Below, piece after piece: positions 33,415-41,142 of a DNA stretch of 49,989 bases. Below the pieces are notes generated by a model that ran no database searches, was not told the origin of the DNA, and was given only the letters and a program-made list of their open reading frames with translations. Positions within the stretch are counted from its first letter, which is position 1; each line of letters starts with the position of its first letter. The DNA lies in assembly GCA_964483405.1 (NCBI GenBank), contig CAZABC010000016.1, forward strand, positions 1 through 49,989, given 5' to 3'. This DNA comes from CAZABC01 sp964483405 (GTDB lineage Bacteria; Chloroflexota; Limnocylindria; Limnocylindrales; CSP1-4). A program made the position numbers and the translations under genes.

Positions 33415-35064
33415 TCAGGCCTCGGTCTCGGCCTCCGTCTCGACCTCGAGCCGCGGGAAGAGCGGCTCTGGCGCCGCCAGACGTCCGGCGACGTCGGCGT
33501 GGGCGCCCCAGGCGAGCTCGTCGAGGAGCGGCGGCCCGCCGTTGCCGTCGGGCTGGTACGGGTACGGGTGGCCGAGCTGGGCGAGGACCCGCGGGGCGAT
33601 CGTCGGCATGACCGGCGCCGCGGCGAGCCCGACGAGCCGGCAGGCCTCGACGAGATCGCCGAGGACGCCGCGAAGGCGCTCGGCGGCCACCTCGTCACCG
33701 GCCCTGGCCGCCTTCGCCAGCACCCACGGCTGCTCGCTGTCGACGACCTTGTTCGCGCCGCCGACGAACTCCCACAGCTCCGCGAGCGCCTCGTCGAGGC
33801 TCGACCGGTCGATCGCCTCGCCGACGGCCCGCAGCGTGTCGGTCCAGCCCTCGGCCAGCGGCGACTCCGCGGCCGGGCGCGGTGTCGGGCGCTCGCCGTC
33901 GAGGTAGCGGCCGGCCATCGACACGACCCGGTTGACGAGGTTGCCGAAGTCGTTGGCGAGGTCGGCGTTGTAGCGGCGGACGAACGAGTCCCACGACACC
34001 TCGGTGTCGCGGGCGAAGGCGACCTCGCGCAGGGCGACGTAGCGGGCGCCGTCGGCCCCGAACGCCGCCACGAAGTCGGCCGGGTCGAGGAAGTTGCCGC
34101 GGCTCTTGCTCATCCGCTCGCCGCCGGCGGCGAGGAGCCAGCCGTGGGCATAGACGTGGCGGGGCGCCTCGAGCCCGGCGCTCCACAGCATCGCCGGCCA
34201 GAAGACCGTGTGGAAGCGGGCGATGTCCTTGCCGATGACGTGGAGGTCGGCCGGCCACCAGTGGGCGAACGACGCGGGGTCGTCGGGGAATCCCGCGCCC
34301 GTGACGTAGTTGATGAGGGCGTCGTACCAGACGTAGATCGTGCCGGCCTCGGGATCCCAGGTCCCATCCTGGAGCTGGGCGCTCGAACCGTCCTCGCGGA
34401 TCGGGAACGGGATGCCCCATCCCGCCCCGGCCCGGCTGATCGAGAAGTCCTCGAGCCCCTGGCGGATGAAGCCGAGCATCTCGTTGCGCCGGAACTCGGG
34501 CTGGACGAAGTCGGGGTGCTGGGCGTAGTGGCGCTCGAGGCGATCCTGGTAGGCCGACAGCCGGAAGAACCAGTTCCGCTCGGTCAGCCACTGGAGCGGG
34601 ACCTCGGGGTGGTTCGGGCAGATCGTGCCGCGGGCCGTCTCCTGGACGTCGGCCGCGGCCCGGAACCCCTCGTTGGGGCAGTACCAGCCCTCGTACGTGC
34701 CCAGGTAGATGTCGCCGTTGGCGTGCGCCCGGCGGACCATCTCCTGGGCCGACCGGACGTGGTCGGGGTCGGTCGTCCGGATGAACCGGTCGGGGCTGAT
34801 GAGGAATGCGTCCTCGGCGGCCCGGAAGCGGGCGACCTGGGCGTCGACGAAGTCGCGCGGGGTCATCCCCTCCTCCGCCGCCCGCATCGCGATGTTGACC
34901 GAGTGCTCGTCGGTGCCGGTCAGGAAGCGGGTGTCGTCGCCCGTCATCCGGTGCCAGCGCGCGATCGCATCGGCGGCGATCACCTCGTGGAGGGTGTGCA
35001 GCCCCGGCTTGTTGTTGGCGTAGGCGATCGCGGTCGTGATGTAGAAGCGTCGCTGGTCCGGCAT
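33415..35064 (-). CDS. metG: Methionyl-tRNA synthetase (divergent HIGH motif)
   Basis: A 549-residue class I MetRS that charges tRNA(Met). Strong family marks are FLTGTDEH (near 47-54), the WYDALINYVTG stretch, HVIGKDIARFHTVFWPAML, and KMSKS-type ERMSKSRGN near residues 315-323. The HIGH tetrapeptide, however, is replaced: YANNKPGLHTLHEV aligns without gaps to the usual P-HIGH-AYT segment, so the motif reads GLHT at 21-24. The zinc-knuckle region keeps YC and CPNH but loses a cysteine (YCPNEGF). There is no C-terminal EMAP-like domain. Start at ATG 35064 gives the normal N-terminus (RRFYITTAIAYAN). Confidence 0.94.
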   Translation of the reverse strand: MPDQRRFYITTAIAYANNKPGLHTLHEVIAADAIARWHRMTGDDTRFLTGTDEHSVNIAMRAAEEGMTPRDFVDAQVARFRAAEDAFLISPDRFIRTTDPDHVRSAQEMVRRAHANGDIYLGTYEGWYCPNEGFRAAADVQETARGTICPNHPEVPLQWLTERNWFFRLSAYQDRLERHYAQHPDFVQPEFRRNEMLGFIRQGLEDFSISRAGAGWGIPFPIREDGSSAQLQDGTWDPEAGTIYVWYDALINYVTGAGFPDDPASFAHWWPADLHVIGKDIARFHTVFWPAMLWSAGLEAPRHVYAHGWLLAAGGERMSKSRGNFLDPADFVAAFGADGARYVALREVAFARDTEVSWDSFVRRYNADLANDFGNLVNRVVSMAGRYLDGERPTPRPAAESPLAEGWTDTLRAVGEAIDRSSLDEALAELWEFVGGANKVVDSEQPWVLAKAARAGDEVAAERLRGVLGDLVEACRLVGLAAAPVMPTIAPRVLAQLGHPYPYQPDGNGGPPLLDELAWGAHADVAGRLAAPEPLFPRLEVETEAETEA

Positions 35065-35073
35065 GGCCGCGCG

Positions 35074-35079
35074 ATCGTA
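35074..35079 (-). promoter_or_regulatory. -10 box of metG
   Basis: TACGAT on the minus strand, 9 nt before the metG ATG. No Shine-Dalgarno sequence lies in between. Confidence 0.45.
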
Positions 35080-35127
35080 GCAGGGGGGAGAGATGCGGCG
35101 GGGGTGGACCGCGAGCGGGGCGGCGCA

Positions 35128-35199
35128 GGGCGGCGTCGCGGGGCGGCGTCGCGGCAACGTCACGCGGTAGCGTCACGCGGTAGCGTCGCGCGGCAGCGT
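35128..35199. repeat. 13-bp tandem repeat running into the assembly gap
   Basis: About five and a half units of 13 bp, with consensus GTAGCGTCRCGCG toward the gap and GGGCGGCGTCGCG in the first two units. The array ends at the first N. The true number of units is unknown. Confidence 0.85.
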
Positions 35200-35299
35200 N
35201 NNNNNNNNNNNNNNNNNNNNNNNNNNNNNNNNNNNNNNNNNNNNNNNNNNNNNNNNNNNNNNNNNNNNNNNNNNNNNNNNNNNNNNNNNNNNNNNNNNN
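35200..35299. other. Assembly gap of 100 N
   Basis: Exactly 100 undetermined bases, the conventional placeholder for a scaffold gap of unknown size. Both flanks are tandem repeats, which explains why assembly failed here. Any gene inside would be invisible. Confidence 0.97.
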
Positions 35300-35434
35300 G
35301 GCGACGAGCGACGAGGGGCGACGAGCTACGAGGGGCGACGAGCGACGAGGCGAACGGCGAGAGGCGAGGGCTGGGAGGCAACGGGCCAGGGCCGGGAGGC
35401 GAGGGGCGAGGGCCGGGCGGCGAGGGGCGAGGGC
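35300..35434. repeat. Tandem repeats right of the gap
   Basis: Three units of about 17 bp (GGGCGACGAGCGACGAG) from 35300 to 35349, the first missing one base at the gap. After a degenerate stretch there are two copies of GGCGAGGGGCGAGGGC at 35398-35413 and 35419-35434. The unit differs from the 13-bp unit left of the gap. The following 35435-35507 has no recognised element. Confidence 0.8.
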
Positions 35435-35507
35435 GCGCGAAACTCGGCCGGACGGTCGACAGGAGCGCCGCAGCGGCGGGAGCGCCAGGGCCCGGGGCGC
35501 GCCGGTG

Positions 35508-35984
35508 CTACTCGAGCGCCTTGGCGAGCTGTACCTCGATGTCCTCCGGCAACGACGTCTGGCGGATCGTGCCCTCGAACGGGCGCATCGCCGCGACGAT
35601 CAGGCCGGCATCGCCGGTCTTGAGCAGGACGAAGAGCGCGGAACCCCCCGGCTGCAGGTCGTCCGCGACGCCCTTGACGAACGCGCCGTCGATGCCGGGG
35701 GCGAGCGAGCGGCCGACTAGGCCGCCGACGACCGCGCCGCCGACGAGTCCGGCGACCGGGAAGATGAGGAAGAGGAGGACGCCCATGACCGCGCCGAAGA
35801 CCGCGCCGGCCTGGGTCCCGCTGGCCGCCGTGTCCTTGCGGTGGACCTTGCCCTCCGCGTCCTTCACGACGGTCGCGATGTCCGCGACCTCGAGCTTGCC
35901 CGCAGCCTGGAGGGACTGGATCGCCCCGGCCGCCGCCGCGGCGTCGCCCTCGCCCTTGAAGGTGATGGCGATGAACTCCGACAT
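35508..35984 (-). CDS. DUF1269-family membrane protein
   Basis: A 158-residue protein resembling the DUF1269 family. The N-terminal half is a soluble alpha/beta segment (FIAITFKGEGDAAAAAGAI, then VADIATVVKDAEGKVH). A glycine-rich hydrophobic hairpin at residues 60-92 (GAVFGAVMGVLLFLIFPVAG and GGAVVGGLVGR) should enter the membrane. A further alpha/beta half follows (GGSALFVLLKTGDAGLIVAAM). The family's role is not established; members often occur with stress or ion-homeostasis genes. AGGAG lies 6 nt before the ATG. Confidence 0.85.
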   Translation of the reverse strand: MSEFIAITFKGEGDAAAAAGAIQSLQAAGKLEVADIATVVKDAEGKVHRKDTAASGTQAGAVFGAVMGVLLFLIFPVAGLVGGAVVGGLVGRSLAPGIDGAFVKGVADDLQPGGSALFVLLKTGDAGLIVAAMRPFEGTIRQTSLPEDIEVQLAKALE

Positions 35985-36040
35985 CGTGGCTCCTGTGGTG
36001 ACGGTGCCTGTCCGCCTAGGATGCCATCGGTCGCGAGTGG

Positions 36041-36086
36041 CCGCAGCCGTTCGGCGACACCGCGCCGCAGCCGTTCGGCGACACCG
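36041..36086. repeat. 24-bp direct repeat
   Basis: Two tandem copies of a unit beginning CCGCAGCCGTTCGGCGACAC, at 36041 and 36065, ending 5 bp from the stop of purNH. Each copy contains a weak inverted repeat. It may be a small 3'-end element or a minisatellite seed. Confidence 0.75.
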
Positions 36087-36090
36087 CCCG

Positions 36091-38442
36091 TCAGTGGCGG
36101 AAGTGGCGGGTCCCCGTCACGAGCATCGTCGCGCCCGCCGCGTCAACGGCGGCGATGGTCTTCGCATCGTTGATCGAGCCACCCGGCTGGACGAACGCGG
36201 TCACGCCGGCGGCGAGACAGACCTCGACGGCGTCGGGGAACGGGAAGAACGCGTCCGAGGCGCAGGCCGCGCCGCGCACCGCCTCCTCGCCGAGGATCGA
36301 GCGGGCCTTCTCGACGGCCTGGCGCGCAGCGTCGACCCGGCTCGTCTGGCCCGAGCCGAGCCCGACCTGGCGGCCGTCCTTCACCAGCACGATCGCGTTG
36401 GAGGTCACGCCACGGCAGAGACGCCAGGCGAGGTCGAGGTCGGCCAGCTCGCGCGCGTCGGGGTCACGGCGGGTGACGCAGACCCACTGGCTCGGGTCGT
36501 CCGGCCGCGAATCGGGTGCCGTCACGAGGACGGCCCCGCCGGCCGTCCGGAACGAGCCGGTCCGGGAGGGATACGGCGCGGTGTCGTCCGGCGGCGGGTC
36601 GTCCGCCAGCAGCTCGTCGACGAGCACGCGCAGGTTCGGCTTCGTCGCCAGCACGGCGAGCGCGTCCGGCGTGTACCCGGGCGCGACGACGATCTCGAGG
36701 AAGATCGACACCAGCGCCTCGGCCATCGGGTGGTCGACCTCGCGGGTCAGCGCGACGACCCCGCCGAAGGCGCTGACCGGGTCTGCCTCGAGGGCGGCCG
36801 ACCATGCCTCGAGGAGCGTCGGTCGCTCGGCTGCGCCGCACGGGTTGGTGTGCTTGACGACGACGCAGGCCGCCCCGTGCATCGCGCGCCCGAGCGCGTC
36901 GGCCGCTGCCGCGTCGAGGACGTTGTTGTACGACAGCGCCTTGCCCTGGAGCGGCGGCCGCTCGACCCCGAACGGGCCGTCGGCGAGCGTCGAGCCGGGG
37001 CGGCGATAGCGGGCGGCCGGCTGGTGCGGGTTCTCGCCGTAGCGGAGCGTCTCGACCTTCTCGAGGGCGATCGCCAGCGAGTCCGGGTAGCCGTCCTCGC
37101 TCCGCGGCAGCCCGGGCTCCGGCGGCAGGGCGACCCCCGCTCGGTCCATGCAGCACGGCAGCTCCTGCGCGATCCGGGCGTCGTAGGCGGCGGTGTGGCG
37201 GAAGGCCTCGATCGCCAGGGCGCTCCGCAGCTCGAGCGGGACCGCGCCGTGCTCGTCGAGCGCCGCGAGGATGGCGCCGTAGCGGGCCGGCGCGGTGACG
37301 ATCGCGACGCTGGCGTGGTTCTTGGCAGCCGCTCGGACCATCGACGGACCGCCGATGTCGATCTCCTCGACGACCTCGTCGAGGGTGACGCCGGGCCGCT
37401 CGACGGTCGCGGCGAACGGGTAGAGGTTGACGACGACGAGCTCGAACGGGGCGATGCCGGCGGCGATGACGGCTTCCCGGTGGGCGGCCAGGCGGCGGTC
37501 GGCGAGGATCCCGCCGTGGACCCGCGGATGGAGCGTCTTGATCCGGCCGTCGAGCATCTCCGGGAAGCCGGTCACCGACGAGACGTCGGTCACGGGCAGG
37601 CCGGCCTCGCGGACCGCCCGGGCGGTCCCGCCCGTCGAGACGAGCTCGAAGCCGCGAGCCACGAGCCCCCGGGCGAGATCGACCAGGCCGGTCTTGTCCG
37701 ACACCGACAGGAGCGCCCGGCGCGGGACGGGCACCGCCGCATCCGCCAGCGCGGTGTCGAGGGCGACGGTCCGGCCGTCCGACGCGACCCGCAGCGCGCC
37801 GGCCAGCAGGTTCGCCACGGCCCGCGGCAGGAGGCGGTGCTCGACGGCCCGGATCCGGTCGTGGAGGGTCGGCTCGTCGTCGCCGGGCAGGACCGGCACC
37901 GCCTCCTGGGCCACGATCGGCCCGCCGTCGAGCGTCGCGTCGACGAGATGGACCGTGCAGCCGGTCACCTTCGCGCCGTGGGCGAGGGCGTCGCGGACGG
38001 CATGGCCGCCGGGGAACGCCGGCAGGAGGCTCGGGTGGGTGTTGAGGATCCGGCCGGCGAAGGCCCCGAGGACCGCCGGCCCGACGATCCGCATGTAGCC
38101 GGCGAGGACGACGACGTCGACATCGGCGGCGGCGAGCGTCGCGGCCAGGGCGGCGTCGGCGGCGGCCCGGTCGGCGGGATCCGGCGCCCCGAGGTCCGGC
38201 AGGACGGCGGTCTCGAGCCCCTCGTCCGCGGCCCACGCGATCGCCGGGCAGTCACGATCGGCGAAGACGAGGACGATCGACCCACCGAGATCGCCCCGGT
38301 CGGCGGCGGCCGCGAGGGCTCGCAGGTTCGAGCCGGCGCCCGAGACGCCGACGGCGATCCGGCCGGCGGCGACCCGACCGGCGACCATGCCGCTAGCGGC
38401 GTCGGCCAGCGCGGGTCGGGGCGGGGCGGGTTCGTCCATCAT
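36091..38442 (-). CDS. purH: Fused GAR transformylase / AICAR transformylase-IMP cyclohydrolase (PurN-PurH)
   Basis: A 783-residue fusion carrying three activities of IMP synthesis. Residues 24-225 are PurN (GAR to FGAR): GVSGAGSNLRAL, then catalytic N134 and H136 in RILNTHPSLLP, and D172 in ATLDGGP. Residues 240-783 are PurH. The cyclohydrolase part has LLSVSDKTGLVDLA, STGGTA and KTLHPRVHGGIL. The transformylase part has RYGENPHQ, VVKHTNPCG and the terminal PGGSINDAK and RHFRH. Both halves look complete and no stop or frameshift separates them. Two adjacent ATG codons (38442, 38439) follow GGAGG; the first overlaps purM by 4 bp and the second by 1 bp. It is the last gene of the purine operon. 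Confidence 0.95.
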   Translation of the reverse strand: MMDEPAPPRPALADAASGMVAGRVAAGRIAVGVSGAGSNLRALAAAADRGDLGGSIVLVFADRDCPAIAWAADEGLETAVLPDLGAPDPADRAAADAALAATLAAADVDVVVLAGYMRIVGPAVLGAFAGRILNTHPSLLPAFPGGHAVRDALAHGAKVTGCTVHLVDATLDGGPIVAQEAVPVLPGDDEPTLHDRIRAVEHRLLPRAVANLLAGALRVASDGRTVALDTALADAAVPVPRRALLSVSDKTGLVDLARGLVARGFELVSTGGTARAVREAGLPVTDVSSVTGFPEMLDGRIKTLHPRVHGGILADRRLAAHREAVIAAGIAPFELVVVNLYPFAATVERPGVTLDEVVEEIDIGGPSMVRAAAKNHASVAIVTAPARYGAILAALDEHGAVPLELRSALAIEAFRHTAAYDARIAQELPCCMDRAGVALPPEPGLPRSEDGYPDSLAIALEKVETLRYGENPHQPAARYRRPGSTLADGPFGVERPPLQGKALSYNNVLDAAAADALGRAMHGAACVVVKHTNPCGAAERPTLLEAWSAALEADPVSAFGGVVALTREVDHPMAEALVSIFLEIVVAPGYTPDALAVLATKPNLRVLVDELLADDPPPDDTAPYPSRTGSFRTAGGAVLVTAPDSRPDDPSQWVCVTRRDPDARELADLDLAWRLCRGVTSNAIVLVKDGRQVGLGSGQTSRVDAARQAVEKARSILGEEAVRGAACASDAFFPFPDAVEVCLAAGVTAFVQPGGSINDAKTIAAVDAAGATMLVTGTRHFRH

Positions 38443-39581
38443 CGATCCTCCGCCGCCTCGAGCGGCTCCTCGACGTAGCGCCGGCCGCCGAGCGCGGCCT
38501 CGGTCGTCACCTCGCCGACGAGCGTCGCGGCGATCCCGTGGTCGGACAGGACCGCGATCGCGGTCGACACGCCGGCCCTCGGCAGGACGGCCACCATCCC
38601 GATCCCGCCGTTGAAGGTCGCCCGGATCTCCTCGTCGTCGAGCCCGCCGAGGGCCCCGACGAGCCGCATGACCGAGGGCATCCGCCAGCGCCCCGGGTCG
38701 AGACGCGCCGCGAGGCCGGCCGGCAGCGCCCGCGGCACGTTGCCCGGCAGCCCGCCGCCGGTGACGTGGGCCAGTCCGGCGAGCGGCGTCCCGGCGGCGT
38801 CGAGCGCCTCCCGCATCGCGAGGACCGCGAGGGCGTAGATCGCGGTCGGGCGCAGGAGCACCTCGCCGAGCGTCGCCATGGCGAGGTGCGGCTCGTCGGC
38901 CAGCGCCTCGGCGACCTCGGCGGCGCCGAGCGAGCGCTGGAGCGACTCGAGGTATGGCCGGCCGAGGTCGAGGTCGTGCTCGGTCACCACCGTCCGGACG
39001 AGCGAGAACCCGTTCGCGTGGAGCCCGCTCGAGCGCAGCCCGACGATCGCGTCGCCGGCGCGGACGGCCGACCCGTCGAGGACGCGGCCGCGCTCGATGA
39101 CGCCGACGCAGAACCCCGCAAGGTCGAACTCGTCCTCGCCCATCAGCCCGGGGTGCTCGGCCGTCTCGCCGCCGACGAGCGCGCAGCCGGCCAGGCGACA
39201 GCCGGCCGCGATCCCGCCGACGAGGTCGGCGACCTGCTCGGGGACGAGTCGCCCGACCGCGACGTAGTCGAGGAAGAAGAGCGGCGCGGCGCCGCTGCAG
39301 ACGACGTCGTCGGCGCACATCGCGACGAGGTCGATGCCGATCGTGTCGAACCGCCCGAGCGCCCCGGCGATCGCGGTCTTCGTGCCGACGCCGTCGGTCG
39401 CCGACACGAGGAGCGGGTCGCGCAGGCCCGCGGGCAGGGCCATCGCCCCGGCGAACCCGCCGAGGCCGCCGACGACCTCGGGCCGTCGGGTCGACTCGAC
39501 GGCGGCCCGCATCAGCTCGACTGCCCGCTCGCCGGAGGCGACGTCGACCCCCGACCGGGCGTACGCCGACCGGTCAGGCAT
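38439..39581 (-). CDS. purM: Phosphoribosylformylglycinamidine cyclo-ligase (AIR synthetase)
   Basis: A 380-residue PurM that closes FGAM to AIR using ATP. YARSGVDVASGERAVELM at the N-terminus, LVSATDGVGTKTAIA, the MCADDVVCSGA segment and LVGGETAEHPG are diagnostic. HVTGGGLPGNVPRALP is the conserved C-terminal block. Length is slightly above the usual 340-350. The ATG at 39581 overlaps the purF end by 8 bp. An earlier ATG in the same frame lies inside purF and would add a Pro/Arg-rich tail unlike the family. Confidence 0.97.
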   Translation of the reverse strand: MPDRSAYARSGVDVASGERAVELMRAAVESTRRPEVVGGLGGFAGAMALPAGLRDPLLVSATDGVGTKTAIAGALGRFDTIGIDLVAMCADDVVCSGAAPLFFLDYVAVGRLVPEQVADLVGGIAAGCRLAGCALVGGETAEHPGLMGEDEFDLAGFCVGVIERGRVLDGSAVRAGDAIVGLRSSGLHANGFSLVRTVVTEHDLDLGRPYLESLQRSLGAAEVAEALADEPHLAMATLGEVLLRPTAIYALAVLAMREALDAAGTPLAGLAHVTGGGLPGNVPRALPAGLAARLDPGRWRMPSVMRLVGALGGLDDEEIRATFNGGIGMVAVLPRAGVSTAIAVLSDHGIAATLVGEVTTEAALGGRRYVEEPLEAAEDR

Positions 39582-41139
39582 GGCCGGCCACCGGCGCGCC
39601 GTCGGGGGCCGGATCGCCGGTCCCGGGTGCCGCTCCACTCGTCCCTGTCGCGGGCTCCCCCGTCCCGGTCGTGGCTGGCTCCTCGAGCAGGAACTTGCGG
39701 TGGTGGGCGTCGTACGGCACCGGGACCGGGTAGTTGCCGTCGAAGCAGGCGAAGCAGAACCGCTCGTACGGCAGCTCGAGCGCGGTCAGCACGCCCTTGA
39801 TCGAGAGATAGCCGAGCGAATCGGCCTCGACGAAGGCCCGGATCTCCTCGGTCGTGTGGCTCGCGGCGATCAGCTCGGTCTCGACCTGCGTGTCGATGCC
39901 GTAGAAGCAGGGGTGGTGGATCGGCGGGGCGCTGATCCGGAGGTGGACCTCGGCGGCGCCCGCCCGGCGGAGGAGCCCGACGATCTGCTGCGTGGTCGTG
40001 CCGCGGACGATCGAGTCGTCGACCACGACGAGCCGCCGGCCCCGGACGACCTCGCGGAGGGGGCTCAGCTTGACGTTGACGCCGCGCTGGCGCATCGCCT
40101 GCGAGGGCTGGATGAAGGTCCGCCCGGTGTAGCGGTTGCGGACCATCCCCTCCCGGAACGGCAGGCCGGCGGCCTCGGCATAGCCCGCCGCCGCCGGGGC
40201 GCCCGTGTCGGGCACCGGCATGACCATGTCGGCCTCGACCGGGTGCTCGTCGGCGAGCTGCATCCCCATCCGGCGGCGCGCCTCGTAGAGGTTGCGGCCT
40301 TCCATGTACGAGTCCGGCCGGGCGAAGTAGATGAGCTCGAAGACGCACAGCGCCGGCCGCGGCTCGGCGAAGCGGAGCGAGCGCGGCGCCCGCCCCGGCT
40401 CGAGGACGACGACCTCGCCGGGCTCGACGTCGCGGACGTACTCGGCGCCGACGATGTCGAGGCCCGCGGTCTCCGACGAGAGGACCCAGGCGTGGCGGCC
40501 GTCATCGTCGCCGAAGAGCCCGGGCGCGGTCGTCTCGCCGGCGGCGAGCAGGTCGCCGACGTCGATCCGGCCGAGGACGAGCGGCCGGAAGCCGTGCCGG
40601 TCGCGGACCCCGATGACGCGCCGCTCGTCGAGGACGACGAGCGAGAAGGCGCCCTCCAGGCGGGGCAGGACGGCGAGCAGCGCGTCGACCGTGTCGGTCG
40701 CCGGATCGTCGGCGAGGAGGGCGGTCAGGAGCTCGGTGTCGGTCGAGGCCGGCAGGCGCGCCCGGCCGCCGCTCAGCTCGCCGAGGAGCTGGCGGGTGTT
40801 GACGAGGTTGCCGTTGTGGCCGACGGCGATGGCCCGACGCGGACCGAGCCGGAAGGTCGGCTGGGCGTTCTCCCAGACCGTCGAGCCGGTCGTCGAGTAG
40901 CGGCAGTGGGCGATGGCGAGGTTGCCGTGGAGCGACGGCAGGCGGCGCTCGTCGAGGACCGAGCCGATGAGCCCGAGGTCCTTGTAGAGCATGAGCTGGG
41001 CGCCGTCGCTCACCGCGAGGCCGGCCGACTCCTGGCCCCGGTGCTGGAGGGCGAACAGCCCGAGCGCGGCGACGCTCGCGGCCTCGGCCCGGGCGGGATC
41101 GACGCCCGACGGGAGGACGGCCCCGAAGACGCCGCACAC
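39574..41139 (-). CDS. purF: Amidophosphoribosyltransferase
   Basis: A 521-residue PurF, the committed step of purine synthesis (PRPP plus glutamine to phosphoribosylamine). The glutaminase nucleophile is C2 (MCGVFGAVLPSG) with no propeptide, and HRGQESAGLA, HCRYSTTGS and GHNGNLVN follow. The PRPP loop is VVVDDSIVRGTT. Later cysteines (PPIHHPCFYG and FCFACF) fit the iron-sulphur type found in Bacillus-like enzymes. The last 30 residues are a low-complexity Thr/Gly/Pro/Ala tail. GTG start, 3 bp after purL. Confidence 0.97.
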   Translation of the reverse strand: MCGVFGAVLPSGVDPARAEAASVAALGLFALQHRGQESAGLAVSDGAQLMLYKDLGLIGSVLDERRLPSLHGNLAIAHCRYSTTGSTVWENAQPTFRLGPRRAIAVGHNGNLVNTRQLLGELSGGRARLPASTDTELLTALLADDPATDTVDALLAVLPRLEGAFSLVVLDERRVIGVRDRHGFRPLVLGRIDVGDLLAAGETTAPGLFGDDDGRHAWVLSSETAGLDIVGAEYVRDVEPGEVVVLEPGRAPRSLRFAEPRPALCVFELIYFARPDSYMEGRNLYEARRRMGMQLADEHPVEADMVMPVPDTGAPAAAGYAEAAGLPFREGMVRNRYTGRTFIQPSQAMRQRGVNVKLSPLREVVRGRRLVVVDDSIVRGTTTQQIVGLLRRAGAAEVHLRISAPPIHHPCFYGIDTQVETELIAASHTTEEIRAFVEADSLGYLSIKGVLTALELPYERFCFACFDGNYPVPVPYDAHHRKFLLEEPATTGTGEPATGTSGAAPGTGDPAPDGAPVAGHA

Positions 41140-41142
41140 GGC

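Noticed and set aside
35128..35434. CRISPR array at the repeats around the gap
   Set aside because: Units of 13 and 17 bp are directly tandem with no unique spacers, and no cas genes are nearby.
32725..38478. Very long plus-strand open frame across metG, the N gap and purNH
   Set aside because: It passes through the 100 N as unknown residues and is antisense to three clear genes.
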